This document shows positions 1-8,040 of a DNA stretch of 10,472 nucleotides, one piece after another. Every line of letters starts with the position of its first letter. Position 1 is the stretch's first letter. The position numbers and the translations under genes are program-made. This DNA is from Anaerolineae bacterium (lineage in GTDB: Bacteria; Chloroflexota; Anaerolineae; J102). The notes beneath the pieces are model-generated. The model did not search any database. It saw only the letters and a program-made list of their open reading frames with translations, and was not told the origin of the DNA. The stretch spans positions 1 through 10,472 of the forward strand of contig WGCR01000551.1 of assembly GCA_015493675.1 (NCBI GenBank), given 5' to 3'.

Positions 1-170
1 TCGCTTTGATTTTTGTTGTTTTCGACATCGAGGCGATTTTTCTTTTTCCTTTTGCGGTGGCTTTCAACAAGATTGGGCTTTTTGCTCTGGTTGAAGCCAT
101 TATCTTCGTCTTTATCCTGCTGGTAGGCTTGGTTTACGCCTGGAAGAAGAATGCTCTGGAATGGCAGTAG
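1..170 (+). CDS. nuoA: NADH-quinone oxidoreductase subunit A (NuoA), 3' end only
   Basis: This is the last 55 codons of NuoA, a small membrane subunit of complex I that lies beside NuoH and NuoJ near the quinone-reduction site. The reading frame begins at base 3 and ends with TAG at 168-170. The family signature [14 protein letters not shown] is visible; its acidic pair (FD-I-E) matches the conserved Asp/Glu of the NuoA second-helix region. A final hydrophobic helix follows ([17 protein letters not shown]) and then a short polar tail, KKNALEWQ. The tail is short compared with the E. coli protein, which carries a longer hydrophilic C-terminus. The next gene is nuoH, not the nuoB that usually follows nuoA. 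The 5' part, start codon and promoter lie outside the window. Identification is secure despite truncation by the window edge. Confidence 0.93.
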   Translation, partial: ALIFVVFDIEAIFLFPFAVAFNKIGLFALVEAIIFVFILLVGLVYAWKKNALEWQ

Positions 171-265
171 CGCTTATCGCACTGCCATCTTTCATGTCTG
201 ATTGTTAGATCAGCCCATCCTTTTATTATTTTCCCGGAAATTTTTCAATGCCTCTGATACTGATT

Positions 266-276
266 GGAGTTATGAT
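266..276 (+). promoter_or_regulatory. Ribosome binding site that fixes the nuoH start
   Basis: GGAG at 266-269 lies 7 bases before the ATG at 277. The longer reading frame opens at a TTG at 202, but that codon has no purine-rich stretch before it and sits inside a small imperfect hairpin (CTGAT at 198-202 with ATCAG at 209-213). The extra 25 residues it would add look unlike a NuoH N-terminus. The start at 277 is therefore preferred. Confidence 0.75.
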
Positions 277-1464
277 ATGGATTTGAGAGCATTTGGCGAA
301 GCGTTTATTGCAATGCTTGAGAATATCGGCATCCCCGAAGGTTGGGTTTTGCTGATTAACTGGATTTTGGGCGCACTTATTTTATTGGTGGTTGCGCTGC
401 TATTGGCTATTTTCCTGATTTGGTTTGAGCGAAAAGTCGCCGGTCGCGTTCAGGATCGTTTGGGCCCCAATCGCGTGGGGCCGTGGGGGTTGATTCAGCC
501 CTTTGCCGACGCCTTGAAGTTGCTGACGAAAGAGGCTATCACGCCAGACAATGCGGATCGCATCACCTATAATCTGGCTCCTGTCATCGCGGTCTTCCAT
601 ATTATCATGCTTTTTGCAGTCATCCCCTTCGCCGATAAGGTCGTGGGCGCTAATATCAATGTGGGCGTTCTCTACCTGATGGCCTTTGGCGCGCTGGGAG
701 CCATGGCCATGTTGATGGCCGGTTGGTCTTCACGCAATAAATACGCCCTGCTGGGCGGTTTTCGTGTGGTGGCGCAGTTGCTGAGTTATGAGATTCCCGT
801 GGGTTTGGCGATGCTTGTGGTGGTGCTGCTATCGGGCACCATGAACCTGAACGGTATTGCCCAGGGCCAGGGGGGGCTCTTTGGTCTGGGCTGGTATGTG
901 CTCGCTTTACCTGCCGTGTTCGTCATGTATTTCGTGGCCGCGCTGGCCGAAGGCGAGCGGGCTCCCTTCGATCTGTTGGAGGCCGAATCGGAGATCGTGG
1001 CAGGCTACAACATCGAATACTCGGCCATGAAATTCGCCTGGTTCTATCTGGCGTTTTTCCTGAATACCTGGGTGCTCTCTGCTGTGGCTGTCACCCTCTT
1101 CTTCGGCGGCTGGCAGGGGCCCGGCGCCGCCCAATTCCCCATTTTGGGCGTGATTTACTTCTTTATCAAAGTGTTTATCATGTTCTTTGTCTTCGCCTGG
1201 GTGCGGGCCACCTTCCCTCGTCTGCGCATCGATCAGATGATGTCCTTCTGCTGGAAAGTGCTGGTGCCCATGGGGCTGGCGCTGTTCCTCAGCGTGGCCG
1301 TTGTACTGAAGTTGGGATTGCCCGATGTGGCCACCTGGGCGCTGCTCTTCGTCGCGAATATCGTGATTCTGGTTGTGACATTGAAGTTGTTGGGAAATTA
1401 TACCAGCGACCTGTCACGCACTCAGAACAAGCGCTTGTTCGCTCCCGAACTCCCTCGTTTGTAA
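277..1464 (+). CDS. nuoH: NADH-quinone oxidoreductase subunit H (NuoH)
   Basis: NuoH is the membrane subunit that forms much of the quinone chamber and couples quinone reduction to the proton-pumping subunits. The 395-residue product, from the ATG at 277, is somewhat longer than the roughly 325-residue E. coli protein. Clear family motifs appear in order: WFERKVAGRVQDRLGPNRVG after the first helix (about residues 49-68), GGFRVVAQLLSYEIP (about 160-174), the acidic quinone-loop motif FDLLEAESEIVAGYN (about 231-245), and FAWVRATFPRLRIDQMM near the C-terminal end. The acidic and arginine residues of these loops are all present, so the protein looks functional. Hydrophobicity suggests eight or more transmembrane helices. 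It follows nuoA after a 106-bp gap and precedes nuoJ by 13 bp, with no nuoI between. Identification is very secure; the start is less so, with TTG at 202 as the alternative. Confidence 0.96.
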   Translation: MDLRAFGEAFIAMLENIGIPEGWVLLINWILGALILLVVALLLAIFLIWFERKVAGRVQDRLGPNRVGPWGLIQPFADALKLLTKEAITPDNADRITYNLAPVIAVFHIIMLFAVIPFADKVVGANINVGVLYLMAFGALGAMAMLMAGWSSRNKYALLGGFRVVAQLLSYEIPVGLAMLVVVLLSGTMNLNGIAQGQGGLFGLGWYVLALPAVFVMYFVAALAEGERAPFDLLEAESEIVAGYNIEYSAMKFAWFYLAFFLNTWVLSAVAVTLFFGGWQGPGAAQFPILGVIYFFIKVFIMFFVFAWVRATFPRLRIDQMMSFCWKVLVPMGLALFLSVAVVLKLGLPDVATWALLFVANIVILVVTLKLLGNYTSDLSRTQNKRLFAPELPRL

Positions 1465-1477
1465 GGAAGCAGGATTT

Positions 1478-1972
1478 ATGGTCGGACAGATACTTTTTAT
1501 TTTCATTGCAGTCGTCACCCTGCTCATGGCTTTGGGCGTCGTTGTGGCGCGGAACTTGTTTCACGCCGCTCTTTTTCTTGTTGGCGTCTTCTTTGGCGTT
1601 GCCACCCTTTTTATTCTGCTGGAAGCCGAATTCCTGGCCATGGCGCAGATCGTCATTTACATCGGCGCGATTGCTACGCTGATTGTGTTTGCCATCATGC
1701 TCTCCAGGGGGATGATGGGCAAACACTTAGGCAAGTACAACAAACAATGGTATTTTGCAGGCGGCGCCATGATCTTCTTTTTTGGTCTGGTGAGCTGGTT
1801 GCTGGTCAAGATGCCATTTGCCCCGGTTTCTGCCGAAGCGCCTGCCGACGCTATTCAGCAGATCGGCTCCGGTTTTGTCGGGCATTATGTGGTTCCCTTT
1901 GAGGTCGCATCTGTTCTGTTGCTGGTTGCACTGGTCGGCGCCATTATGCTGGCCCGTGAACGCAACAGTTAA
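1478..1972 (+). CDS. nuoJ: NADH-quinone oxidoreductase subunit J (NuoJ)
   Basis: NuoJ is a five-helix connecting subunit of the complex I membrane arm. Its third helix takes part in transmitting the conformational change between the quinone site and the pumps. The 164-residue product is close to the usual size (E. coli 184). Family-typical sequence is plain in NLFHAALFLVGVFFGVATLF, then LLEAEFLAMAQIVIYIGAIA and TLIVFAIMLSR. The C-terminal helix reads FEVASVLLLVALVGAIMLAR. The ATG at 1478 is served by AAGGAAG at 1463-1469, which overlaps the nuoH TAA at 1462-1464, a sign of translational coupling. It is followed by nuoK after a 51-bp pyrimidine-rich gap. nuoI, which most often sits between H and J, is missing here. 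Nothing looks broken. Confidence 0.95.
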   Translation: MVGQILFIFIAVVTLLMALGVVVARNLFHAALFLVGVFFGVATLFILLEAEFLAMAQIVIYIGAIATLIVFAIMLSRGMMGKHLGKYNKQWYFAGGAMIFFFGLVSWLLVKMPFAPVSAEAPADAIQQIGSGFVGHYVVPFEVASVLLLVALVGAIMLARERNS

Positions 1973-2023
1973 CTTTTTGCCTTTTATCTTTTTTCTCTTG
2001 ATTTATCCCAAGGAGGCCATCTT

Positions 2024-2335
2024 GTGACAGTGCCTTTGTCATGGTATCTCATATTTGCAACGGCCTTATTCAGCCTGGGCTTTTTCGGGGTGCTTTCCCG
2101 TCGTAATGCCGTCGCCGTGCTGATGGGCGTGGAGCTGATGCTGAATGCCGTGAATGTGAATCTCGTCGCCTTTTGGCGCTATCTGACTCCGACCGATCTG
2201 TCGGGACAGATTTTTGTTGTCTTTGTTTTTACCGTTGCTGCGGCTGAGGCAGCCGTAGGTTTGGCGTTGATGATCTCGATCTACCGCACCCGCAAGACCA
2301 TCAATGTTGAGGAAATTAACGCTCTGAAGCACTAG
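2024..2335 (+). CDS. nuoK: NADH-quinone oxidoreductase subunit K (NuoK)
   Basis: NuoK is the small three-helix subunit of complex I, homologous to MrpC of Mrp antiporters, that carries part of the central charged-residue axis of the membrane arm. The product is 103 residues (E. coli 100). The two buried glutamates known to matter in this family are present: E37 in MGVELMLNAVNVNLVAF and E75 in VAAAEAAVGLAL. Translation starts at GTG (2024), not ATG; the choice is supported by a near-perfect AAGGAGG at 2010-2016, 7 bases upstream. The C-terminus (RTRKTINVEEINALKH) is the usual hydrophilic tail. It lies between nuoJ and nuoL as in most bacteria, with a 50-bp gap to nuoL. Confidence 0.96.
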   Translation: MTVPLSWYLIFATALFSLGFFGVLSRRNAVAVLMGVELMLNAVNVNLVAFWRYLTPTDLSGQIFVVFVFTVAAAEAAVGLALMISIYRTRKTINVEEINALKH

Positions 2336-2385
2336 TTAACTGCTTTTGCACCTGCATCTGATTCCCGAAATCATTGAGGTCGCTT

Positions 2386-4578
2386 ATGTCCGAATCGATT
2401 TTTAACCTGACTTGGTTGATACCACTGCCTACGGCGCTGGCGTTTTTTGCGATCATCCTGTTCGCCAATCCTAAAAAGCGGCTGAGTTCCAAGATCGCCG
2501 TTGGCGGAGTGATCATTGCCTGGATTTTGTCCTGGGCTGTGGCAATCATGTTCTTCGTCAACCCTGAGTTCACGGAGCAGCCGTTTGATCTGGCTGTGCC
2601 CTGGATACCCATGGGGAACATCGTCTTCCACATGGGCGTGGCCGTGGATGCAGTCACCGCGGGGATGTTGTTCATGGTCGGGTTCGTGCTGACGATGATC
2701 TTCATTTACAGCACCGGTTACATGAGTTTTCCGGGACATCTCGATCCCGAGAAATATCCCGACGCGGCCAAAGAAGGTCTGGACCCCCGTTACAGCCGCT
2801 TCTTCGCCTACATCTCCCTCTTCGCCACAGGCATGTTGGGCCTGGTCGTCGCCGATAATCTGCTGATGCTCTTTATTTTCTGGGAGATCATGGGGCTTTG
2901 TTCTTATCTGCTCATCGGCTTCTGGTTCGATAAGAGCTACCCGGATCCCAAGCAGATTACGCCCAAGGCCGCGGGCCTGAAAGCCTTCCTCACCACCCGC
3001 GTGGGCGATGTGCTATTCATGATGGGCCTGATTTTCCTTTTCATCCATGCTGGCGATCTGAATTTCCAGAATATCTTCGCCAACCAGGAGTTCCTGCATG
3101 AGCTTTCCACCACCACGGTCAACCTCCCCTTCTTCGGGGCTGTGACCTGGGCGGGATTGATCTCCATGCTCATCTTCTGGGGTGCGATCGGCAAATCGGC
3201 CCAGTTCCCGCTGCATGTATGGCTGCCCGACGCCATGGAAGGCCCGACCCCGGTCTCGGCCCTCATCCACGCCGCGACCATGGTCTCCGCGGGCGTCTAC
3301 CTCATCGTGCGCATGTCGCCCCTGTTCTCGGCGGCGGCCCACGGCGGCAGCGGCGTGATGATGTTCGTGGCCTTCATCGGCGCCTTCACCGCCCTCTTCG
3401 CCGCCACCATCGCTGTGGCCCAGAAAGACATCAAGAAGGTGCTGGCCTATTCCACCATCTCGCAGTTGGGATACATGTTCGCCGCGCTGGGCATTGGCGC
3501 CTGGGTGGCGGCCATCATTCACCTGCTCATCCACGCCTTTTTCAAATCCCTGTTGTTCATGGGCTCCGGCTCGGTGATTCATGGCGTTCACCACGGGCAT
3601 GAACATGCTCACGCCCATGGACACGGTGAAGGCGGCCATGAAGAATACTTTGATCCGCAGGATATGTTCAACATGGGCGGGTTGCTCAAGCGCATGCCCA
3701 TCACCGGCTGGACGTTCATCATCGGCGGCGCTTCCCTGTCCGCCTTCCCGCTGATTACCGCCGGGTTCTGGTCGAAAGACGAAATTTTGGCCCACGCCTG
3801 GGCGGACGGGCACATGGCGGTGTATTGGACCTTGGCCGCGGGCGCTTTCCTCACGGCCTTCTACACCTTCCGCCAGATCTTTCTCACCTTCTTCGGCAGC
3901 CCCCGCACCGAGGCCGCCGAACATGCGCCCGAGAGCGTGCGCTCCATGACCTGGCCCCTGGTGGCGCTGGCCTTCTTCGCCCTCTTCGGCGGTTTCGTGG
4001 CCGTGCCCGTGGACTTCCCGGTCGTCGGCGGCCTTGCCTCCGACTTCCTGGCGAAATTGATGGAGATGCAGGGCGAATTCTACGGGTTGCACGTGGCCCC
4101 CGCCCGGTTCGACTGGACGCCTGCGCTCATCTCCATGACCCTGGCCCTCAGCGGCATCGTGGTCGCCTGGCTGGTGTATGGATGGAAGCCGCTGAAGGCG
4201 AAGCAATCTGATCCGCTCCGGCGCTGGCTCGGGCCTGTTTACACCGTTCTTGAAAATAAGTACTACTTCGACGAGCTCTATTATTTCATTGCCGTGCGAC
4301 CCACATTGTGGCTGGCCAGTTTCTTCTATCTGTTCGATCGGGGCGTTATTGACCGCATCGTCAACTGGGTGGGAGCGTTCAATCGCTGGTTGGCCCGCAC
4401 CCTGCGCCGCTGGATCGATGAATACATCATCGACGGCGCTGTCAATGGCGTTGGGCTTGTCACCACCTGGACGGGCGCAGTGGTGCGCCTGATCCAAACC
4501 GGGCAGGCGCAAAATTATCTGCTGATTTTGCTGCTATCCGTCGTCATTCTTTTGCTGCTGATTCCTTTTGGAAGTTAA
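2386..4578 (+). CDS. nuoL: NADH-quinone oxidoreductase subunit L (NuoL), with histidine-rich loop
   Basis: NuoL is the distal antiporter-like pump of complex I, with a long lateral helix running along the membrane arm. The ATG at 2386 is preferred because GAGGT at 2376-2380 lies just before it; a TTG at 2374 would add four residues and overlap that site. The product has 730 residues, about 115 more than E. coli. Expected pump residues are present: E167 in FWEIMGLCSYLLIGF, K270 in GKSAQFPLHVWLPDA, K387 in HAFFKSLLF, and K464-D465 in FWSKDEIL. Two insertions explain part of the extra length: a charged stretch before RYSRFFAY (about residues 117-133) and a loop at 399-418 with nine histidines in 20 residues, just before DPQDMFNMGGL. 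The C-terminal part (from about 605 on) holds the ENKYYFDELYYF and IDEYIIDGAVNGVG motifs of the lateral-helix region. The reading frame is intact. Confidence 0.96.
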   Translation: MSESIFNLTWLIPLPTALAFFAIILFANPKKRLSSKIAVGGVIIAWILSWAVAIMFFVNPEFTEQPFDLAVPWIPMGNIVFHMGVAVDAVTAGMLFMVGFVLTMIFIYSTGYMSFPGHLDPEKYPDAAKEGLDPRYSRFFAYISLFATGMLGLVVADNLLMLFIFWEIMGLCSYLLIGFWFDKSYPDPKQITPKAAGLKAFLTTRVGDVLFMMGLIFLFIHAGDLNFQNIFANQEFLHELSTTTVNLPFFGAVTWAGLISMLIFWGAIGKSAQFPLHVWLPDAMEGPTPVSALIHAATMVSAGVYLIVRMSPLFSAAAHGGSGVMMFVAFIGAFTALFAATIAVAQKDIKKVLAYSTISQLGYMFAALGIGAWVAAIIHLLIHAFFKSLLFMGSGSVIHGVHHGHEHAHAHGHGEGGHEEYFDPQDMFNMGGLLKRMPITGWTFIIGGASLSAFPLITAGFWSKDEILAHAWADGHMAVYWTLAAGAFLTAFYTFRQIFLTFFGSPRTEAAEHAPESVRSMTWPLVALAFFALFGGFVAVPVDFPVVGGLASDFLAKLMEMQGEFYGLHVAPARFDWTPALISMTLALSGIVVAWLVYGWKPLKAKQSDPLRRWLGPVYTVLENKYYFDELYYFIAVRPTLWLASFFYLFDRGVIDRIVNWVGAFNRWLARTLRRWIDEYIIDGAVNGVGLVTTWTGAVVRLIQTGQAQNYLLILLLSVVILLLLIPFGS

Positions 4579-4656
4579 GCTGATTCTCGAATAAATTACA
4601 TCTGTAAAGTAAGCATTTATCTTTATCTCCAATTGTAAACCGAGGAGGAGATTTCA

Positions 4657-6234
4657 ATGGATTTACTTCGTAGTTCGGTACTGTCGCTGATTGTCTTTCT
4701 GCCCGTGGTGGGAAGCATCATCGTCGCCTTGATGCCGAAGGAAAAAGAAGACCTCATCAAAAAGTTCGCCATCTGGTGGAGCTTGATTCCGTTGCTGCTC
4801 ACTATCTGGGTGGCCATCGATTACGCCATGAATTTCATGCATGGCAATCAGATGGCCTATCAGGTAAAGCTGGCCTGGATTCCCTCCATTGGCGTCAATT
4901 ATCATGTGGGAGCTGATGGTCTGAGCGTGCCGCTGCTTTTTCTGACGGCATTGCTAACTACCCTGGGCCTGTACTACTCCGCCCGGGTGATTCGCAAACG
5001 CGTGAAGGAATTCTTCCTGCTGTTCCTGTTGCTGTCAACGGGCATGTTCGGCGTTTTCGTATCGCTGGATCTGATCCTGTTCTATGTTTTCTGGGAGATT
5101 GGTTTGGTGCCCATGTATTTCCTCATTGGCATCTGGGGCAATCCCAAGGATCGTCCGCAGTACGCGGCCATCAAGTTCTTCCTCTACACCTTGGCAGGCT
5201 CCATTTTTATGTTGCTGGCCATGATTGGCGTGTATCTCAGCACCGGAACCTTTGATATTTTGCAGGCGGCGCAGACGGGCGTGTGGACCAATGCTCCGAT
5301 GTTCGCCACCCTTTCCTTCTGGGCGTTCTTCATCGCTTTCGCCATCAAGGTTCCCAGCTTCCCATTCCATACATGGCTGCCTGACGCCCACACCGCCGCT
5401 CCCACGGCTGGCTCGGTGATTCTGGCCGGCGTGCTGCTGAAACTGGGCGCTTACGGTATCCTGCGGGTGCTGCTCAGCCTTTTCCCCGGGCAGTTCGCCC
5501 AATTCGGGTGGATCGTCGCGGCGCTGGGCGTCATCGGCATCGTGTACGGCGCATTTGTATCATTGGCCCAAACCGACCTCAAACGGTTGATTGCTTACTC
5601 CTCGGTGAGCCATATGGGGTACATCATGCTGGGCATTGGCGCTGTGGCCGTGGCTCTGAATATGAAGGGAACGGAAGGCGCGGCAGAAAGCGCCGCCATG
5701 GCCTTCAACGGCGCTTCCCTGCAGATGTTCATGCACGGCATTATCACAGGCGCATTATTCTTCCTGGTCGGCGTCGTTTATGAACGCGCTCACACTCGTG
5801 ATCTCAAAGTGTTTGGCGGGCTCAGTGCTGTGGTGCCGGTGTATTACGCCACCATGATGTTCGCAGGTTTTGCTTCTCTTGGTTTGCCGGGCCTGGCTGG
5901 CTTCTGGGCTGAATTCTTCACCTTCCGGGGCGCTTTTGGCATCGTGCCCTGGCTGGCTGTCATCGGCGTCATCGGCATTGTCATCACTGCCGCCTACATT
6001 CTTTACCGCATCATTCAGAGCCTGTTCCTGGGCGAATATGATCCAAAGCGCTGGACGCATTGGACCACTGTATTTGGCGAACATGCCGACGGTCCTACCG
6101 ACATGGCTCTTTTCGAGAAGGTCACCTTGTGGCCGCTGGTCATCCTGATGATCATCCTGGGGTTGTGGCCTACGCCGCTGCTGATGTACTTCAATGAAGC
6201 AGCCACCAACATCCTCTCCAACCTTCATTTCTAA
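4657..6234 (+). CDS. nuoM: NADH-quinone oxidoreductase subunit M (NuoM)
   Basis: NuoM is the middle antiporter-like proton-translocating subunit of complex I. The product has 525 residues (E. coli 509) and about 14 predicted helices. Key residues are in place: E147 in FWEIGLVPMYFLIGIWG, K231 in KVPSFPFHTWLPDAH followed by TAAPTAGSVILAGVLLKLGA, the AQTDLKRLIAYSSVSHMGY motif, and HGIITGALFFLVGVVYERAH. The H-T-A-A-P-T form of the central helix distinguishes NuoM from NuoL (ME-G-P-T-P) and NuoN (YD-G-A-P-T-P). The start ATG at 4657 has a strong GGAGGAG at 4644-4650. A 78-bp gap separates it from nuoL, the largest spacer inside the J-to-N block; I saw no terminator there. A 20-bp gap follows to nuoN. 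Confidence 0.96.
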   Translation: MDLLRSSVLSLIVFLPVVGSIIVALMPKEKEDLIKKFAIWWSLIPLLLTIWVAIDYAMNFMHGNQMAYQVKLAWIPSIGVNYHVGADGLSVPLLFLTALLTTLGLYYSARVIRKRVKEFFLLFLLLSTGMFGVFVSLDLILFYVFWEIGLVPMYFLIGIWGNPKDRPQYAAIKFFLYTLAGSIFMLLAMIGVYLSTGTFDILQAAQTGVWTNAPMFATLSFWAFFIAFAIKVPSFPFHTWLPDAHTAAPTAGSVILAGVLLKLGAYGILRVLLSLFPGQFAQFGWIVAALGVIGIVYGAFVSLAQTDLKRLIAYSSVSHMGYIMLGIGAVAVALNMKGTEGAAESAAMAFNGASLQMFMHGIITGALFFLVGVVYERAHTRDLKVFGGLSAVVPVYYATMMFAGFASLGLPGLAGFWAEFFTFRGAFGIVPWLAVIGVIGIVITAAYILYRIIQSLFLGEYDPKRWTHWTTVFGEHADGPTDMALFEKVTLWPLVILMIILGLWPTPLLMYFNEAATNILSNLHF

Positions 6235-6241
6235 ATTAAAC

Positions 6242-6254
6242 AGGAGGGATGATT
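6242..6254 (+). promoter_or_regulatory. Ribosome binding site that decides the nuoN start
   Basis: AGGAGGG at 6242-6248 directly touches an ATG at 6249, leaving no room for initiation there. The in-frame TTG at 6255 lies 6 bases after the Shine-Dalgarno sequence, a normal distance. The TTG is therefore the likelier start, and the ATG-initiated version would be two residues too long. Confidence 0.7.
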
Positions 6255-7724
6255 TTGAACGTTTTAGAAATTCTCCGCCTTTTGGCGCCCGAGTTTATTC
6301 TGCTGATCACCGGTTTCGCGGTCATTGGCGTCGACTTGGCGCGGCGTCGACAGGATGAGGGCAAGACGGCCGCCACCGTGGCGGTCATGGGGCTGCTGCT
6401 GGCGGCACTGGCGTCGGTCTGGCTTTATCTGGGCCATCCTGGCGAGATTGTCCTGTTCACCATGGCTATCGACGTCTACGGTTTGTTTTTCAAGACAGCG
6501 GCTTTCATCGGCGTAGCGCTGGTGATTATCGCTTCGGTGAATTTCATGGCCGGGCGCAGCAAGTATCTGGGCGAGTTTTACGCTTTACTGGTGTTCGCTG
6601 CACTGGCTATCAGCGTGGTCGTCAGCGCTTCGAATTTGATTTTGATTTACATCGGCATCGAGTTCCTGTCCATCACCTCCTATATTCTGGCCGGTTTCCT
6701 GCGCGGTGATAAGCGCTCGGAAGAAGCTGCCATCAAGTATTTCCTCTACGGCGCTTCGGCCGGTGCGATTTTGCTGTTTGGGCTTTCGATTCTGTATGGC
6801 GTCACCGGCACGACCGACCTGGCGACCATCGGCGACTTGCTGCTCCGCAGCCGGAGCGCTCATTGGCTGGGCCTGGTGGCTTTGATGATGGCGCTGGCCG
6901 GAATCGGCTACAAGGCAAGCCTTGTGCCTTTCCATCAGTGGGCGCCCGACACCTACGACGGCGCTCCTACGCCCGTCTCCGCGTTTCTCTCCACTGCATC
7001 CAAGGCAGCGGGCTTCGCGGTGCTGGGGCGGGTGATCCTCACAGCGTTTCCTCAGCTCCAGCCCGATTGGACGCAGATCCTGGGAGCCATTGCGGTGCTC
7101 ACCATGTTCCTGGGCAACCTGACGGCTCTCAAGCAGAAGAGCGTCAAGCGGATGTTGGCTTATTCATCCATTGGGCAGGCGGGTTATATCCTGCTGGGCC
7201 TGGTTGCCGTTAATCAGAGCGGTAATTTCGGCGGCATGAACGGCCTCATGATCTACCTCTTCGGTTACATCTTCACCAATGTCGGCGCTTTTCTGCTGTT
7301 GTTGGCTATCGAGCAAAAGAGCGGCGGCTCTACTGACATTTCCCAGTTCAAGGGGCTGGCAACGCGTTCTCCCGCTTTGGCCCTGATTATGGCGATGTTC
7401 ATGCTTTCACTGGCAGGCGTGCCGCCCACGGTCGGATTCCTGGGCAAGTTCTATGTCTTCGCCGCCGTCATGAATCAGCAGATGCTGGTGCTGGGTGCGT
7501 TGGCCGCCGTCAACACGATTATCGCTGCATTTTACTATCTGAACGTCATCCGCCACATGTACTTCTCAGAAAGTGAGGTGGAGGGCGGCGTGATGGCCAG
7601 CAGAGGTTTGATGACGGTTCTGGTTGTCAATGCGGTGATGGTGTTGGCTATTGGCATCTTCGCCCAGTTTTTCATGACATGGGTGAACAATTCGGTGTCG
7701 ATGATTATTGCAAACGGCTTCTGA
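6255..7724 (+). CDS. nuoN: NADH-quinone oxidoreductase subunit N (NuoN)
   Basis: NuoN is the antiporter-like subunit nearest the connecting helices of complex I. From the TTG at 6255 the product has 489 residues (E. coli 485), beginning MNVLEILRLLAPEFILLITG, where ILRLLAPEF is a typical NuoN opening. Functional residues are present: E136 in YIGIEFLSITSYILAGF and K220 in GYKASLVPFHQWAPDTYDG. APTPVSAFLSTASKAAGF follows, then KQKSVKRMLAYSSIGQAGY and LSLAGVPPTVGFLGKFYVF. The gene ends with tandem in-frame stops (TGA at 7722-7724, then TAA). It is the last gene of the nuo block: a strong intrinsic terminator starts about 40 bp downstream. The reading frame is intact. Confidence 0.96.
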   Translation: MNVLEILRLLAPEFILLITGFAVIGVDLARRRQDEGKTAATVAVMGLLLAALASVWLYLGHPGEIVLFTMAIDVYGLFFKTAAFIGVALVIIASVNFMAGRSKYLGEFYALLVFAALAISVVVSASNLILIYIGIEFLSITSYILAGFLRGDKRSEEAAIKYFLYGASAGAILLFGLSILYGVTGTTDLATIGDLLLRSRSAHWLGLVALMMALAGIGYKASLVPFHQWAPDTYDGAPTPVSAFLSTASKAAGFAVLGRVILTAFPQLQPDWTQILGAIAVLTMFLGNLTALKQKSVKRMLAYSSIGQAGYILLGLVAVNQSGNFGGMNGLMIYLFGYIFTNVGAFLLLLAIEQKSGGSTDISQFKGLATRSPALALIMAMFMLSLAGVPPTVGFLGKFYVFAAVMNQQMLVLGALAAVNTIIAAFYYLNVIRHMYFSESEVEGGVMASRGLMTVLVVNAVMVLAIGIFAQFFMTWVNNSVSMIIANGF

Positions 7725-7764
7725 TAACTGTTGATTTTACTCATTCTCCCGGTTTTGTTCCCAT

Positions 7765-7800
7765 AGCTCGAAGGATACGGTCGTGTCCTTCGAGCTTTTT
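7765..7800 (+). terminator. Rho-independent terminator after nuoN
   Basis: AGCTCGAAGGATAC at 7765-7778 pairs with 7783-7796 to make a 14-bp stem with one G-T wobble, closed by a four-base loop (GGTC). The right arm runs straight into TTTTT at 7796-7800. There is no matching A-run on the left, so it should act only on + strand transcription. It marks the end of the nuo transcript. Confidence 0.92.
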
Positions 7801-8040
7801 GTTGCCCCACATTTCTTCGCACTGCCGCCACTTTTGTGAGCAGACCAATATCTTCATCAATCATGGCCAACAGCTTGTGGCGGCATTGCGTCTGCCCCGA
7901 TGCTTTCGGGCCTGCCCTGGTTCACCCCCGGGACGAGGTGCGGTCTTGAGAAGATGCGGAAACGGCAGGCGGTGCTCCTCACCAATGATTGCCTCATCTC
8001 CTGATTTTCCATAGGGCTGCTTTCTTTTACCTCATTTGTT
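7801..8040. other. Intergenic stretch with no convincing gene
   Basis: These 240 bases separate the nuo terminator from the next gene. I see no ORF with a family resemblance or ribosome site on either strand, no tRNA, and no clear promoter hexamer pair. The only structure noted is a minor 5-bp hairpin (CCCGA at 7896-7900 with TCGGG at 7906-7910). The stretch presumably holds the promoter of the downstream gene. Confidence 0.5.

Noticed and set aside
198..213. Small hairpin (CTGAT/ATCAG) between nuoA and nuoH as a terminator or attenuator
   Set aside because: The stem is only 5 bp and no continuous T-run follows directly; nuoA and nuoH are expected to share a transcript.
3013..4512. A 499-residue open frame on the minus strand inside nuoL
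   Set aside because: It is a shadow of the GC-rich nuoL codons, with a composition rich in G, H, E and R and no family likeness.
7896..7910. Hairpin CCCGA/TCGGG in the gap after the nuo terminator
   Set aside because: A 5-bp stem without a T-run is expected by chance at this base composition.
7679..8014. A 111-residue + strand frame starting inside nuoN and crossing the terminator
   Set aside because: It overlaps the nuoN 3' end and reads through the strong hairpin; the rest is cysteine- and arginine-rich with no likeness to a known protein.
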